Shown here: positions 48,253 through 59,004 of the stretch, one piece after another
Numbering within the stretch: the first letter of the stretch is position 1
Layout of the letters: every line of letters starts with the position of its first letter
DNA from: Rhodococcus sp. RD6.2
GTDB taxonomy: Bacteria; Actinomycetota; Actinomycetes; Mycobacteriales; Mycobacteriaceae
Direction: 5' to 3'
Assembly (NCBI RefSeq): GCF_001040705.1
Contig: NZ_CVQP01000001.1
Location: 113,083-177,082 of the forward strand
DNA: 64,000 nt
Notes under the pieces: generated by a model
What the model was told of the DNA's origin: nothing
What the model saw: the letters and a program-made list of their open reading frames with translations, nothing else
The model's database searches: none
Program-made: the position numbers and the translations under genes

Positions 48253-48876
48253 GTGGTGAAAGTCGATTTCCGGAAAGAGATCGAGACGTACAGCGCCCGG
48301 AAGGGCAGGTTCTCGCTCGTGACGGTCCCCGCGATGCAGTTCCTGATGATCGACGGCCACGGCGACCCGAACACGGCGCAGGAGTACCGCGACGCACTGG
48401 AGACGATCTATCCCGTAGCGTACGCGCTCAAGTTCGCCAGCAAACGGGAGTTGGACCGGGACTACGCCGTGATGCCGCTCGAAGCGCTCTGGTCCGCGGA
48501 GGACATGGATTCCTTCACCACCGCCCGCGACAAGTCGCAGTGGAACTGGACGCTGATGATCATGACTCCGGACTGGATCACCGGCGCGCACGTCGAGTCG
48601 GCGCGGGAGTCGGTGGCCCTCAAGGGCACGGCACCGGTGCTGGGCGCGTTGCGGCTGGAAACGTTGGACGAGGGCCTGTGCGTGCAGACACTCCATGTCG
48701 GCCCCTACGACGACGAGGCGCCCGTCCTCGACGAGTTGCACCACGGTTTCATTCCGGACAGCGGGCTCCGGATGACCGGCAGGCATCACGAGATCTACCT
48801 CTCGGACCCGCGCCGGGCGGCTCCCGAGAAGCTGCGGACCATCCTTCGCCAGCCGGTCACGGCGTCGAAGGGCTAG
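48253..48876 (+). CDS. GyrI-like small-molecule-binding protein
   Basis: 207 residues. GyrI-like domain (FLMIDGHGDPN, QTLHVGPYDDEAPVLDELH, GRHHEIYLSDPRR) seen in AraC-type effector domains and standalone drug-binding/hydrolysing proteins. GTG with GAGGTG about 7 bases upstream. Divergent from the SMR pair across 90 bp; both could respond to the same toxic compound, which is inference. Confidence 0.88.
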   Translation: MVKVDFRKEIETYSARKGRFSLVTVPAMQFLMIDGHGDPNTAQEYRDALETIYPVAYALKFASKRELDRDYAVMPLEALWSAEDMDSFTTARDKSQWNWTLMIMTPDWITGAHVESARESVALKGTAPVLGALRLETLDEGLCVQTLHVGPYDDEAPVLDELHHGFIPDSGLRMTGRHHEIYLSDPRRAAPEKLRTILRQPVTASKG

Positions 48877-48885
48877 CGTCGCCAC

Positions 48886-49488
48886 ATGGCCACTGTGCGC
48901 GAAGCCACCCGGTCCGACGTCCCTGCACTGGCCGCGGTGCTAGGCCGGGCGTTCGAGGATGATCCGGTGATGGAGTGGATGTGGCCCAATCCGGCAGCGC
49001 GTCGGCACGGCCTGCCCCGCATGTTCGCGGCGTTCACCCGCCATCACCACCTGGACGGCGGGGGAGTGGAGTTGGCCCACGACGGTGCGCGGGCGGTGGG
49101 TGCGGCGTTGTGGGATCCGCCCGGACGGTGGCGGCAATCCGGGTGGACGCAGGCGCGGATGATGCCGTCGATCCTCCGGGTGTTCGGTCGTCGCGCAGGC
49201 GTCGGGCGTCAGGTGGGGGAGACGATGGAGGCGGCGCACCCGGAGGAGCCGCACTGGTACCTCAGCACGATCGGAACCGACCCCGACGCGCGTGGCGCCG
49301 GTCACGGGCAGGTGCTGATGCGGTCCCGGTTGGAACGCTGTGACATCGAGCACGCGCCCGCGTACCTGGAGTCGAGCAAGGAGGAGAACGTGCCGTACTA
49401 CCAGCGGTTCGGCTTTGAGGTGACCGGGGAGATCGTCATCCCGAACGGCGGTCCGACGCTCTGGGCCATGTGGCGCGAAGCACAGTGA
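48886..49488 (+). CDS. GNAT family N-acetyltransferase
   Basis: 200 residues. Acetyl-CoA binding motif A LSTIGTDPDARGAGHGQVLM (family R/Q-x2-G-x-G/A) and motif B PAYLESSKEENVPYYQRFGFEV. Substrate unknown. ATG lies 6 bases after TAGCGT (48874-48879), a possible leaderless -10 that overlaps the stop of the GyrI-like gene. Confidence 0.9.
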   Translation: MATVREATRSDVPALAAVLGRAFEDDPVMEWMWPNPAARRHGLPRMFAAFTRHHHLDGGGVELAHDGARAVGAALWDPPGRWRQSGWTQARMMPSILRVFGRRAGVGRQVGETMEAAHPEEPHWYLSTIGTDPDARGAGHGQVLMRSRLERCDIEHAPAYLESSKEENVPYYQRFGFEVTGEIVIPNGGPTLWAMWREAQ

Positions 49489-49499
49489 ATTTCGTTCTC

Positions 49500-49505
49500 T
49501 AGAAT
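49500..49505 (+). promoter_or_regulatory. Consensus -10 (TAGAAT) for leaderless valS
   Basis: TAGAAT ends 7 bases before the valS GTG with no ribosome site between, so transcription probably starts at the start codon. Confidence 0.6.
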
Positions 49506-49512
49506 TACCCAG

Positions 49513-52170
49513 GTGACCAGTGCCGCGCCGCAAGAATCCAGCAACCCCGCCGACGCCCTCCCGAAGAGCTGGGATCCCAGTTCCGTCGAGGAGCAGCTGT
49601 ACGAGGGCTGGGTAGCGGCCGGGTACTTCGAGGCGGACGCAACCAGCGACAAGCCCGGATACTCGATCGTGCTTCCGCCGCCGAACGTCACCGGCAGCCT
49701 CCACATGGGGCACGCACTCGACCACACCCTCATGGACGCGCTGACCCGCCGCAAGCGGATGCAGGGCTTCGAGGTGCTGTGGCTGCCCGGCATGGACCAT
49801 GCGGGCATCGCGACCCAGACGATCGTCGAGAAGAAGGTCGCGGCCGACGGTGTCGCGAAGGCCGACCTCGGGCGGGAGGCGTTCATCGAGCGCGTCTGGG
49901 ACTGGAAGCGTGAGTCGGGCGGCACCATCCAGGGCCAGATGCGACGCATCGGCGACGGCGTCGACTGGTCCCGCGACCGGTTCACCATGGACGAGGGCCT
50001 GTCGCGGGCCGTCCAGACCATCTTCAAGCGGATGTACGACGACGGCCTGATCTACCGCGCCGAGCGCCTCGTCAACTGGTCGCCCGTCCTGCAGACCGCG
50101 ATCTCCGACATCGAGGTCAAGTTCGAGGAGGTCGAGGGCGAGCTCGTCTCGCTGCGCTACGGCTCGCTCAACGACGACGAACCGCACGTCATCGTCGCCA
50201 CCACCCGAGTCGAGACGATGCTGGGCGACACCGCCGTCGCCGTCCACCCCGAGGACGAGCGTTACAAGCACCTCGTCGGCACCACCCTCGAGCACCCGTT
50301 CACCGGCCGCGCGATCCCGATCATCGCCGATGACTACGTCGACCCCGAGTTCGGCACCGGCGCCGTGAAGATCACGCCTGCCCACGACCCCAACGACTTC
50401 GAGATGGGTCTGCGGCACAGCCTGCCCATGCCGACCATCATGGACAAGACCGGCAAGATCGCCGACACCGGAACGCAATTCGACGGCATGGACCGTTTCG
50501 AAGCCCGCGTGAAGGTGCGTGAGGCACTCGCCGAACAGGGGCGCGTCGTCGCAGAGAAGCGCCCGTACCTGCACAGCGTCGGTCACTCCGAGCGCTCCGG
50601 CGAGACCATCGAGCCGCGGCTGTCGATGCAGTGGTGGGTCAAGGTCGACGGTCTCGCGAAGGCCGCAGGTGACGCGATCCGCAACGGGGAGACCACCATT
50701 CACCCGGCCAGTCAGGAACCGCGCTGGTTCGCGTGGGTGGACCACATGCACGACTGGTGCATCTCCCGGCAGCTGTGGTGGGGTCACCGCATCCCGATCT
50801 GGTACGGCCCGAACGGCGAGGTCCAGTGCTTCGGTCCCGACGAGACCGCGCCGGAGGGCTGGGAGCAGGACCCCGACGTCCTCGACACCTGGTTCTCGTC
50901 CGGCCTGTGGCCGTTCTCGACGATGGGCTGGCCCGAGAAGACGCCCGAACTCGAGAAGTTCTACCCCACAAGCGTTCTCGTCACCGGCTACGACATCCTG
51001 TTCTTCTGGGTCGCGCGGATGATGATGTTCGGCACCTACGTGTCCCAGGACGCCGGCCTCGGGCCTGTCCCGTTCACGGACCTGTTCCTGCACGGCCTGG
51101 TCCGCGACCAGTTCGGCAAGAAGATGTCGAAGTCGCGCGGAAACGGCATCGACCCCCTCGACTGGGTGGATCGCTTCGGCGCCGACGCGCTTCGCTTCAC
51201 CCTCGCGCGCGGCGCCAACCCGGGCAGTGACCTCGCCGTCGGTGAGGACCATGCGCAGTCGTCCCGCAATTTCGCGAACAAGCTGTTCAACGCGACCAAG
51301 TTCGCGCTGATGAACGGCGCCGTCGTTGCGGACCTGCCCGATCGCGCGCAGCTCACCGACGCCGACCGCTGGATCCTGGACCGCCTCGAGCAGGTCCGCG
51401 CCGAGGTCGACGACGCCTTCGACCGCTACGAGTTTTCCAAGGCGTGCGAGGCGCTGTACCACTTCGCGTGGGACGAGGTGTGCGACTGGTACCTCGAGCT
51501 CGCGAAGCCGCAGCTCGCCGAAGGCAGCGTGCACGCCGACGGGACCAAGGCCGTCCTCGGCACCGTCCTCGACGCACTCCTGCGCCTGCTGCACCCGGTG
51601 ATCCCGTTCGTCACCGAGACGCTGTGGAAGGTGCTCACCGGCGGTGAGTCCGTCGTGATCGCGTCCTGGCCCACCGCGACCGGAGTGCCCACCGACACCG
51701 ACTCCGCCCGCCGCATCGCGGACCTGCAGAAGCTGGTCACCGAGATCCGCCGCTTCCGCAGCGACCAGGGCCTCAAGCCCTCTCAGAAGGTGGCTGCACG
51801 GCTCGCTGGAATCGATGCCGCCGACGTGCAGGCCCAGGTCGGGGCAGCGACGTCGCTGGCGAAGCTCACCGAGCCCGACGCCGACTTCGCCGCCACCGCG
51901 TCGATCGAGGTGCGACTGAGCCGCGCCACCGTGACGGTCGAACTCGACACGTCCGGCACCGTCGACGTCGCCGCAGAGCGCAAGCGTCTCGAGAAGGATC
52001 TCGCGGCCGCGGAGAAGGAACTCGCCGGTACCACCGCGAAGCTCGGCAACGAGGCGTTCCTCGCCAAGGCCCCCGACGCGGTCGTCGACAAGATCAAGGG
52101 TCGTCTGCAGGTGGCGCAGGAAGAGATCACCCGCATCACGGCACGACTCGGCGAACTGGGGCAGGCGTGA
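49513..52170 (+). CDS. valS: Valyl-tRNA synthetase
   Basis: 885 residues, class I synthetase. HIGH motif as [15 protein letters not shown] and KMSKS as KKMSKSRGN; editing domain with the [18 protein letters not shown] region; C-terminal coiled coil ([18 protein letters not shown]). GTG start, apparently leaderless. The stop overlaps folC by 4 bp. Confidence 0.98.
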   Translation: MTSAAPQESSNPADALPKSWDPSSVEEQLYEGWVAAGYFEADATSDKPGYSIVLPPPNVTGSLHMGHALDHTLMDALTRRKRMQGFEVLWLPGMDHAGIATQTIVEKKVAADGVAKADLGREAFIERVWDWKRESGGTIQGQMRRIGDGVDWSRDRFTMDEGLSRAVQTIFKRMYDDGLIYRAERLVNWSPVLQTAISDIEVKFEEVEGELVSLRYGSLNDDEPHVIVATTRVETMLGDTAVAVHPEDERYKHLVGTTLEHPFTGRAIPIIADDYVDPEFGTGAVKITPAHDPNDFEMGLRHSLPMPTIMDKTGKIADTGTQFDGMDRFEARVKVREALAEQGRVVAEKRPYLHSVGHSERSGETIEPRLSMQWWVKVDGLAKAAGDAIRNGETTIHPASQEPRWFAWVDHMHDWCISRQLWWGHRIPIWYGPNGEVQCFGPDETAPEGWEQDPDVLDTWFSSGLWPFSTMGWPEKTPELEKFYPTSVLVTGYDILFFWVARMMMFGTYVSQDAGLGPVPFTDLFLHGLVRDQFGKKMSKSRGNGIDPLDWVDRFGADALRFTLARGANPGSDLAVGEDHAQSSRNFANKLFNATKFALMNGAVVADLPDRAQLTDADRWILDRLEQVRAEVDDAFDRYEFSKACEALYHFAWDEVCDWYLELAKPQLAEGSVHADGTKAVLGTVLDALLRLLHPVIPFVTETLWKVLTGGESVVIASWPTATGVPTDTDSARRIADLQKLVTEIRRFRSDQGLKPSQKVAARLAGIDAADVQAQVGAATSLAKLTEPDADFAATASIEVRLSRATVTVELDTSGTVDVAAERKRLEKDLAAAEKELAGTTAKLGNEAFLAKAPDAVVDKIKGRLQVAQEEITRITARLGELGQA

Positions 52171-53594
52171 GCGAGGAGCACGCGGAGCGGCCTGGGGTTC
52201 CCTCCCCGGTCGATCTCGCCGAACTCGCGCTCGTCGAGGCAGAGCTCGACAAGCGCTGGCCCGAGACGAAGATCGAGCCGTCCCTCACCCGGATCGCGGC
52301 CCTGATGGATCTGCTCGGCTCGCCGCAGCAGGCGTATCCGGCGATCCACGTGGCGGGCACCAATGGCAAGACGTCCGTGACGCGGATGATCGATGCGCTT
52401 CTCTCCCGGCTGCACCGTCGGGTGGGCCGGACCACCAGCCCGCACCTGCAGCTCGCGACCGAGCGGATCAGCATCGACGGTGCCCCGATCTCGCCGCGCA
52501 CCTACGTCGACACCTACAACGAGCTCGCGCCCTACATCCAGATGGTGGACACGCAGTCGCAGGCCGCGGGCGGTCCGGCGATGAGCAAGTTCGAGGTGCT
52601 CACCGCGATGGCGTTCGCCGCGTTCGCGGAGGCGCCCGTCGACGTCGGCGTCATCGAGGTCGGGCTCGGAGGCCGTTGGGACGCAACGAACGTCGTCGAC
52701 GGTCAGGTCGCGGTCATCACCCCGATCAGCCTCGACCACGCCGAATACCTCGGCACGGACCTCGCTGCGATCGCCGCCGAGAAGGCCGGAATCATCAAGA
52801 AGGCACCCGATTCCCTGGTCCCGCGGGACACCGTGGCGATCATCGCGCAGCAGGAGCCCGAGGTGATGGACGTCCTGCTGCGGCGCGCTGTCGACGCGGA
52901 CGCCGCGGTCGCGCGCGAGGGTTTCGAGTTCACGGTTCTCGCACGGCAGATCGCCGTCGGTGGCCAGCAGCTCGAACTGCAGGGTCTCGGTGGGGTGTAC
53001 ACCGACATCTTCCTGCCGCTGCACGGGGAACACCAGGCGCGCAACGCCTCTCTCGCGCTCGCAGCGGTCGAGGCGTTCTTCGGGGCCGGCCCGGACAAGC
53101 AGCTCGATGTCGACGCCGTCCGAGGCGCATTCGCGTCGCTCACCAACCCGGGCAGGCTCGAACGCGTCCGCAGCGCGCCGACGGTGTTCCTCGACGCCGC
53201 CCACAATCCCGACGGCGCCCGCGCACTCGCCGCCGCACTCGCCGCGGAGTTCGACTTCCGCAAGCTCGTCGGTGTCGTTGCGGTGCTGAGTGACAAGGAC
53301 GCTGACGGCATCCTCACGGCACTCGAACCCGTCTTCGACGAGATCGTCGTGACCACCAACGGATCGCCGCGCGCGATGGACGTCGAGCAGCTCGCCGACG
53401 CCGCAGTCGCCAGGTTTGGCGACGAACGGGTCGTGGTCGCGCAGACGCTGCCCGACGCGATCGAGACCGCGATCGCGCTGGCCGAGGAGGTCGGCGAGCC
53501 GGGGGAGGCCATCTCCGGCGCAGGCGTCGTGGTCACCGGATCCGTCGTCACCGCGGGAGAGGCCCGCACCCTGTTCGGAAAGGACCCCGCGTGA
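52167..53594 (+). CDS. folC: Folylpolyglutamate/dihydrofolate synthase
   Basis: 475 residues, Mur-ligase fold. ATP site [39 protein letters not shown], and the C-terminal DAAHNPDGA. Adds glutamates to reduced folates and may also make dihydrofolate. GTG overlaps valS by 4 bp and its stop overlaps the next gene by 4 bp, so three genes form a tight operon. Confidence 0.97.
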   Translation: MSEEHAERPGVPSPVDLAELALVEAELDKRWPETKIEPSLTRIAALMDLLGSPQQAYPAIHVAGTNGKTSVTRMIDALLSRLHRRVGRTTSPHLQLATERISIDGAPISPRTYVDTYNELAPYIQMVDTQSQAAGGPAMSKFEVLTAMAFAAFAEAPVDVGVIEVGLGGRWDATNVVDGQVAVITPISLDHAEYLGTDLAAIAAEKAGIIKKAPDSLVPRDTVAIIAQQEPEVMDVLLRRAVDADAAVAREGFEFTVLARQIAVGGQQLELQGLGGVYTDIFLPLHGEHQARNASLALAAVEAFFGAGPDKQLDVDAVRGAFASLTNPGRLERVRSAPTVFLDAAHNPDGARALAAALAAEFDFRKLVGVVAVLSDKDADGILTALEPVFDEIVVTTNGSPRAMDVEQLADAAVARFGDERVVVAQTLPDAIETAIALAEEVGEPGEAISGAGVVVTGSVVTAGEARTLFGKDPA

Positions 53595-53992
53595 CCACGC
53601 CCGACCAACCCGCCCAGTTCAAGCCGCCGACCGTCGACCCGTGGAAGGGCTTCCGCGGAGTCTGCTCCGGCACCCTGATTCTCGAGGCGATCGTCGTCTT
53701 CCTCGGCATTCCCGCCGTTGCGAAGCTCGGCACGGGAATCAGCACGGTCGAGATCCTGTACCTGACCGCACTCGGCGTGGTGATGATTCTCGCGTGCGGC
53801 GTCCAGTCGAAGCCGTGGGGAATGGGCCTGAATCTCGCACTGCAGGTCGGGATGATCGCCGCCTGGGTCATCCACCCTGCAATCGGTGCACTCGGCCTGC
53901 TGTTCGCCGCGGTCTGGGCGTACCTGCTGTATCTCCGTAAGGACATCGAGGCACGCATCGAGCGGGGACTGCTACGCGGTCAGCGCGACTGA
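53591..53992 (+). CDS. DUF4233 membrane protein
   Basis: 133 residues, three to four helices (LILEAIVVFLGIPAVAKL, VEILYLTALGVVMILACGVQ, LNLALQVGMIAAWV, LGLLFAAVWAYLLYL). Conserved partner of folC in actinobacteria (Rv2446c), function unknown. Overlaps folC by 4 bp. Confidence 0.93.
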   Translation: MTTPDQPAQFKPPTVDPWKGFRGVCSGTLILEAIVVFLGIPAVAKLGTGISTVEILYLTALGVVMILACGVQSKPWGMGLNLALQVGMIAAWVIHPAIGALGLLFAAVWAYLLYLRKDIEARIERGLLRGQRD

Positions 53993-54023
53993 CCCGTTTG
54001 CAGGGCAGGCGAGACCGACCCGA

Positions 54024-54029
54024 TAGGCT
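54024..54029 (+). promoter_or_regulatory. Candidate -10 box for leaderless ndk
   Basis: TAGGCT ends 8 bases before the ndk GTG; no Shine-Dalgarno is visible. Confidence 0.4.
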
Positions 54030-54037
54030 GTCCGCCC

Positions 54038-54457
54038 GTGACTGAGCGCACCCTGGTACTGATCAAGCCCGACGGCGTTGCCCGCAACCTCATCGGAGAC
54101 ATTCTCGCGCGAGTCGAGCGCAAGGGTCTGACCGTCGCCGCACTGGAAATGAGGATCGCCGACGCAGACGTTGCAGGCAAGCACTACGCCGAACACGCCG
54201 AACGCCCTTTCTACCCAGGACTGCTCGAGTTCATCACCTCGGGACCGCTGGTCGCCGCGGTGGTCGAGGGTCACCGCGCGATCGCGGCCTTCCGTCAGAT
54301 CGCAGGCGGAACGGATCCCGTGGAGAAGGCCGTCCCCGGCACGATCCGCGGCGACTTCGCCCTCGACGGTCAGCAGAATCTGGTGCACGGATCCGACTCC
54401 ACGGAATCGGCCGAGCGCGAGATCGCGCTCTGGTTCCCGAACCTCGCACACTCCTGA
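54038..54457 (+). CDS. ndk: Nucleoside diphosphate kinase
   Basis: 139 residues, standard length. Balances NTP pools by phosphate transfer. [18 protein letters not shown] opens the fold and the catalytic His is in NLVHGSDS. Followed by a strong hairpin. Confidence 0.97.
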   Translation: MTERTLVLIKPDGVARNLIGDILARVERKGLTVAALEMRIADADVAGKHYAEHAERPFYPGLLEFITSGPLVAAVVEGHRAIAAFRQIAGGTDPVEKAVPGTIRGDFALDGQQNLVHGSDSTESAEREIALWFPNLAHS

Positions 54458-54903
54458 TTCAGCCCCTTCCATCCCGCACCGCACCGCACCCCCACCGGAC
54501 TCGGTGGGGGTGCGGTGCGGCGTTGGCGCAGTGTGCCCGGCGCGTATGGGATACTGACACTGGTCAACCCGCACACGGTTCGTCCCTGCCCGCCGGAACA
54601 GTTCGGGCGGCACCGACGATCGGGTGCGGTCAGACCGGATGACACCACGGCTCGATGTCCGCATCGCTGCTGCCAGGTGGAGGAAATCCCTCCCGGGCCG
54701 CACGCTGGATGATCAGGCGCACGGGACGCGGAGTTCAGCCTGCCAGGCCCCACACGAGTTCGACGTGACCGATGTGATCACCGAGAACGGCGCGGGGCGA
54801 GACCAGACGGACTCACACCCCGGTGTGAGCACACACAGACAGTGCCCTCGAGTGGCCGCGCACTCCGACAGGTGGACGCGCCCGGGGGCCCGAGGAGACT
54901 TAC
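54458..54903. other. 446-bp gap: ndk terminator and rne leader
   Basis: Besides the ndk hairpin, no gene is supported here. The 380 bases after the hairpin should hold the rne promoter and 5' leader; RNase E leaders are commonly long and used for autoregulation, but no clear element is assigned. Confidence 0.6.
54479..54520 (+). terminator. Strong hairpin after ndk
   Basis: 18-bp perfect stem (54479-54496 with 54503-54520) and 6-base loop, 22 bp after the stop. No T tract. Confidence 0.85.
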
Positions 54904-57900
54904 GTGGCCGATCAAGCGCCGCACGAAACTTCACAGTCCACCACTCCGGCGTTTCCGGAGAAGATGCGAGTCCACGCGCTCGCGAAGATCTTGGGGCTGA
55001 CCAGCAAGCAGGTTCTTGCGCAGGTCGCCGACTTCGGAATCGAACTGCGGAGCGCGCAGTCCAGCATCGATCGCGCTCTCGCAGAGCGCGTCCACTCGGC
55101 ACTGCACGGGCCCGCCACGTCGGACGAGTCCGCTTCGGCTCCTGGTGACGAAGCACCCGCAGCTGCACCCGCCGCAGAGGCGGCGCCGGAGTCCCTCCAC
55201 GCGCCGGCGGATCTGATCGCCGAAGCGCAGATCCCGGAGCAGGGTGGACTGTTCACCCACGCGGAATCGCAGGAGGCTGCCGCAGCACCGGCCGAGGTGC
55301 CGGTGTTCCAGGCGCCCCTGTTCCTGCAGCCCGAGACGACGGAGGCGCCGCAGCGTCGCAGGCGTGCCCGCCGCGAGGCCGCCGCACCCGACGAGGACGC
55401 CCCCATCGAGGTGACCACCGGTCCCGCGGCGCCCACCGGCGAGGAGACCGCCGACCGCGAACAGACCGCGGAGAAGGCCGCCGAGGACACGACCACCGGC
55501 GGCGAGGCTGCCGACCACGCCGACGACGAGTCGGAGGGCCAGGGCCGGCGTCGCCGTCGCGGGCGCCGCGGCCGCGGACGTGGACGCGGGGAATCCGAGT
55601 CCACGGGCGAGGCCACCGAGACCTCCGACGAACAGGCATCCGAGAAGCAGGCGCCGGAGTCCGAGAGCGGTGCAGAACCGGCCGAGAAGACGTCGACCGA
55701 CGCCGGCTCCGCCGCGGGTACGACCGCCGAGGAAGGCGACACCGAGGCCGGTGGCGCCGAGGGCAAGGACACAGACGACACCGAGGACTCGGAGGGCGGA
55801 ACCAGCCGTCGCCGTCGTCGCCGTCGCCGCCGCAAGGGCAGCGACGCCACCGACAGCACCGAGGACGACGGCGTCACCACCGTCGTGCACGAACGCGAAC
55901 CCCGCACCAAGGCTCGCGCAGTCAAGGACGAGGTGCAGGGCATCTCCGGGTCGACACGGCTCGAGGCCAAGAGGCAGCGGCGCCGCGACGGCCGTGACGC
56001 GGGGCGTCGTCGTCCGCCGATCCTCACCGAATCCGAGTTCCTCGCGCGCCGCGAGGCCGTCGACCGCGTCATGGTGGTCCGCGAGAAGAGCGGTCAGGCC
56101 CATCCCGACGGACTGACCCAGGTCGCGGTCCTCGAGGACGACATCCTCGTCGAGCACTTCGTCACCACGTCGGCGTCTGCATCGATGGTCGGCAATGTCT
56201 ACCTCGGCCGCGTGCAGAACGTGCTCCCGTCGATGGAGGCCGCGTTCATCGACATCGGCCGTGGCCGTAACGGCGTCCTCTACGCCGGTGAGGTCAACTG
56301 GGAGGCAGCGGGCCTCGGCGGCAACAGCCGCAAGATCGAACAGGCGCTCAAGCCCGGCGACCAGGTGCTCGTGCAGGTGTCGAAGGACCCGGTCGGCCAC
56401 AAGGGTGCCCGCCTGACCACGCAGATCTCGTTGGCCGGCCGCTTCCTGGTGTACGTGCCGGGCGGTACGTCCACCGGCATCAGCCGCAAGCTGCCCGACA
56501 CCGAGCGCAAGCGGCTCAAGGAGATCCTGCGCGATGTCGTGCCGCCGGAGGCCGGCGTCATCATCCGCACGGCAGCCGAGGGCGTCAGCGAGGAGGAACT
56601 CGCTCGCGACGTGCAGCGTCTGCAGTCGCAGTGGGCGGAGATCGAAGAGCACGCGGCAGCCGCGGACAAGGGCAAGTCGGGCAACCCGAAGGCCCTGTAC
56701 GAGGAGCCGGACCTGCTCGTGAAGGTCGTCCGCGACCTGTTCAACGAGGACTTCTCCAAGATCGTCATCGAGGGCGAGAAGTCCTGGTCGACGGTGGAGA
56801 ACTACATTCGGACCGTTGCTCCGGACCTGCTGCCGCGTGTCGAGCGCTACGAACCGCAGGCAGGCGGACCCGACGTGTTCGCCGTCCGGCGGATCGACGA
56901 GCAGCTGTCCAAGGCGCTGGACCGCAAGGTGTGGCTGCCGTCCGGCGGCACCCTCGTCATCGACCGGACCGAGGCCATGACGGTCGTCGACGTCAACACC
57001 GGCAAGTTCACCGGTGCGGGCGGCAACCTCGAGGAGACGGTCACCCGTAACAACCTCGAGGCCGCCGAGGAGATCGTCCGCCAGATGCGTCTGCGTGACA
57101 TCGGCGGAATGATCGTCGTCGACTTCATCGACATGGTCCTCGAATCGAACCGGGATCTCGTGCTGCGCCGGCTCACGGAGTCGCTCGGCCGGGACCGTAC
57201 GCGACACCAGGTCTCCGAGGTCACCTCCCTCGGCCTGGTCCAGATGACCCGGAAGAAGCTCGGAACCGGTCTGGTCGAGGCGTTCTCCACCACGTGTGAG
57301 CACTGCCACGGCCGCGGCATCATCGTCCACGCCGACCCGGTCGAGGTTCGCGGCGGCGACGACGGCGCTGCACGGACACAGGGCAAGGGGGAATCCGGCA
57401 GCAGGCGCAAGCGTGGCCGCGACAAGTCGACCCAGCCCGAGCAGGCGCAGCCGCAGCAGCAGCCCCCTGCGGAGAAGAACGGTCACGCGGAGGTCGACGC
57501 GAGCGCCAAGCGCGCGCATCCTGTCGCGCTCGCCATGGCCGCTCATCTCCACGAGGACGAAGCACACGAGCAGGCCGACGCGGTCACGTCCGTGACCGCT
57601 GACGTCGACGCCGAGCCTGCCGCCGAAGCGGCTGCTGTGGTCGAGACCGAGGCCGCAGTCGACGTGGACGAGGCGACACCTGCCGAAGCGGAGGCACACG
57701 TCGCCGACGCGGCACCCGCCGAGCCAGGCGAGGCCGGGGACAGCGTCGAGGTCGTCGCGGCCGAACCCGAGCCGGAGCCTGCCGCTGCGCCGGCACGGGG
57801 ACGCAGGCGTTCCCGTCGGGCGTCGCGAGCAACGGCCGCACCCGAGCACGTGGAGGGCGCGGACGAGGGCACCGTCGTAGTGGTTGCGAAGTCGGACGAC

Positions 57901-58056
57901 GTGACCGTGCCCGAGCCTGCGGCCGCCTCGGCGCCGGAACCGGTCGTCGTGGCCGGCGACGGTGCCGGTGATGCGGAAGCGCAGTCGGTTGCACCGAAAC
58001 GGCGTCCGCGTAGGCGTGCCGCGGGCAGGCCCGCGGGACCTCCGATCGAAGGCTGA
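54904..58056 (+). CDS. rne: Ribonuclease E/G family endoribonuclease
   Basis: 1050 residues. Central enzyme of mRNA decay and rRNA processing. Long disordered N-terminal arm (about 50-400) with acidic and Arg-rich blocks (RRRRRGRRGRGRGRG and RRRRRRRRRKG), an S1 RNA-binding domain from about 428 (MVGNVYLGRVQNVLPSMEAAFIDIG), the DNase I-like catalytic core with VVDVNTGK (about 692-699) and VVDFIDM (about 736), and the zinc-link CEHCHGRG (about 799). The last 250 residues are another acidic Ala/Glu-rich arm. Arms flanking the core on both sides are typical of actinobacterial RNase E. GTG start follows GGAG. Confidence 0.97.
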   Translation: MADQAPHETSQSTTPAFPEKMRVHALAKILGLTSKQVLAQVADFGIELRSAQSSIDRALAERVHSALHGPATSDESASAPGDEAPAAAPAAEAAPESLHAPADLIAEAQIPEQGGLFTHAESQEAAAAPAEVPVFQAPLFLQPETTEAPQRRRRARREAAAPDEDAPIEVTTGPAAPTGEETADREQTAEKAAEDTTTGGEAADHADDESEGQGRRRRRGRRGRGRGRGESESTGEATETSDEQASEKQAPESESGAEPAEKTSTDAGSAAGTTAEEGDTEAGGAEGKDTDDTEDSEGGTSRRRRRRRRRKGSDATDSTEDDGVTTVVHEREPRTKARAVKDEVQGISGSTRLEAKRQRRRDGRDAGRRRPPILTESEFLARREAVDRVMVVREKSGQAHPDGLTQVAVLEDDILVEHFVTTSASASMVGNVYLGRVQNVLPSMEAAFIDIGRGRNGVLYAGEVNWEAAGLGGNSRKIEQALKPGDQVLVQVSKDPVGHKGARLTTQISLAGRFLVYVPGGTSTGISRKLPDTERKRLKEILRDVVPPEAGVIIRTAAEGVSEEELARDVQRLQSQWAEIEEHAAAADKGKSGNPKALYEEPDLLVKVVRDLFNEDFSKIVIEGEKSWSTVENYIRTVAPDLLPRVERYEPQAGGPDVFAVRRIDEQLSKALDRKVWLPSGGTLVIDRTEAMTVVDVNTGKFTGAGGNLEETVTRNNLEAAEEIVRQMRLRDIGGMIVVDFIDMVLESNRDLVLRRLTESLGRDRTRHQVSEVTSLGLVQMTRKKLGTGLVEAFSTTCEHCHGRGIIVHADPVEVRGGDDGAARTQGKGESGSRRKRGRDKSTQPEQAQPQQQPPAEKNGHAEVDASAKRAHPVALAMAAHLHEDEAHEQADAVTSVTADVDAEPAAEAAAVVETEAAVDVDEATPAEAEAHVADAAPAEPGEAGDSVEVVAAEPEPEPAAAPARGRRRSRRASRATAAPEHVEGADEGTVVVVAKSDDVTVPEPAAASAPEPVVVAGDGAGDAEAQSVAPKRRPRRRAAGRPAGPPIEG

Positions 58057-58102
58057 TCGGTCGACCGGTCGAGGTGCCGGGATGTGACGTGGCCGGGGCG
58101 GT

Positions 58103-58132
58103 TTGACCCTGCCAATCGCTATCCCGTAATCT
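58103..58132 (+). promoter_or_regulatory. Promoter of rplU-rpmA
   Basis: TTGACC (58103-58108) and TAATCT (58127-58132) with an 18-base spacer, a near-consensus housekeeping promoter. Start near 58139 gives a 5' leader of about 129 bases. Confidence 0.65.
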
Positions 58133-58267
58133 TGACCGGTCGCTACTCGGCGACAAAGCTCTGCTGCGCCCGCGAGGGCGCCGGAGGGGCCGAGGAAGCA
58201 AAGTACACAAGACCAGTCGCGCGACATCCGCGCGAGCACGTTCGAAGTAGCAAGGGGTAGCCGTCCG

Positions 58268-58579
58268 ATGGCAACGTACGCGATCGTCAAGACCGGCGGA
58301 AAGCAGTACAAGGTCGCTGTTGGTGACCTTGTCAAGGTCGAGAAGATCGAGGGTGAGCCCGGCGCTGCTGTCTCGCTGACCCCGGTCCTCGTCGTCGACG
58401 GATCCGAGCTGACCACCGACGCCGACAAGCTGGCCAAGGTTGAGGTCACCGGTGAGGTCGTCGAGCACACCAAGGGCCCGAAGATCCGCATCCACAAGTT
58501 CAAGAACAAGACCGGCTACCACAAGCGGCAGGGCCACCGTCAGAAGCTGACGGTCCTCAAGGTCACCGGCATCAAGTAA
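58268..58579 (+). CDS. rplU: 50S ribosomal protein bL21
   Basis: 103 residues, full length. Starts [19 protein letters not shown] and ends [12 protein letters not shown], the L21 signature. Binds 23S rRNA. Preceded by a long leader where autoregulation of L21/L27 could act. AAGGGG ribosome site. Confidence 0.98.
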   Translation: MATYAIVKTGGKQYKVAVGDLVKVEKIEGEPGAAVSLTPVLVVDGSELTTDADKLAKVEVTGEVVEHTKGPKIRIHKFKNKTGYHKRQGHRQKLTVLKVTGIK

Positions 58580-58640
58580 CTCGATCTCTTCGAGAACACT
58601 TCGTAGAACCGAGCTTTAGAAACCCTGAGGAGGGTCCGTC

Positions 58641-58904
58641 ATGGCACATAAGAAGGGTGCATCCAGCTCGCGCAACGGTCGCGATTCGAATGCCCAGCGA
58701 CTCGGCGTCAAGCGCTTCGGCGGTCAGGCCGTCAGCGCAGGCGAGATCCTGGTCCGTCAGCGCGGCACGCACTTCCACCCCGGCGTCAACGTCGGCCGTG
58801 GCGGCGACGACACGCTGTTCGCCCTCGCTGCCGGTGCCGTCGAATTCGGCACCAAGCGTGGACGCAAGACCGTGAACATCGTTCCGGCTGCCGCAGAGGC
58901 CTGA
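58641..58904 (+). CDS. rpmA: 50S ribosomal protein bL27
   Basis: 87 residues. [29 protein letters not shown] is the L27 N-terminus without a cleavable extension. Lies near the peptidyl transferase centre. GAGGAGG 7 bases upstream of ATG; co-transcribed with rplU 61 bp away. Confidence 0.98.
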   Translation: MAHKKGASSSRNGRDSNAQRLGVKRFGGQAVSAGEILVRQRGTHFHPGVNVGRGGDDTLFALAAGAVEFGTKRGRKTVNIVPAAAEA

Positions 58905-58930
58905 GTCTGCTGCGCAACGCGCTTCCAGAG

Positions 58931-58974
58931 GGGGCGGGCCAGGGTCACACACCCGGCTCGCCCCTTTTGCTTTT
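58931..58974 (+). terminator. Rho-independent terminator between rpmA and obg
   Basis: A GC-rich stem of 14 pairs with one bulge (58931-58945 with 58951-58964), loop CACAC, followed by TTTTGCTTTT. One of the few in the window with a T-run. It should reduce read-through from rplU-rpmA into obg. Confidence 0.85.
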
Positions 58975-59004
58975 CACCGACTGACAGGAAGGAATCCGGC
59001 AGTC

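Noticed and set aside
48940..51594. Long minus-strand open frame opposite the GNAT gene and valS
   Set aside because: It mirrors valS codon structure (high-GC third positions) and shows no domain.
54931..58509. A very long open frame on the minus strand opposite rne (1192 residues)
   Set aside because: It is the antisense image of the GC-rich rne gene, with low-complexity Arg/Gly/Ser/Val content and no recognisable domain.
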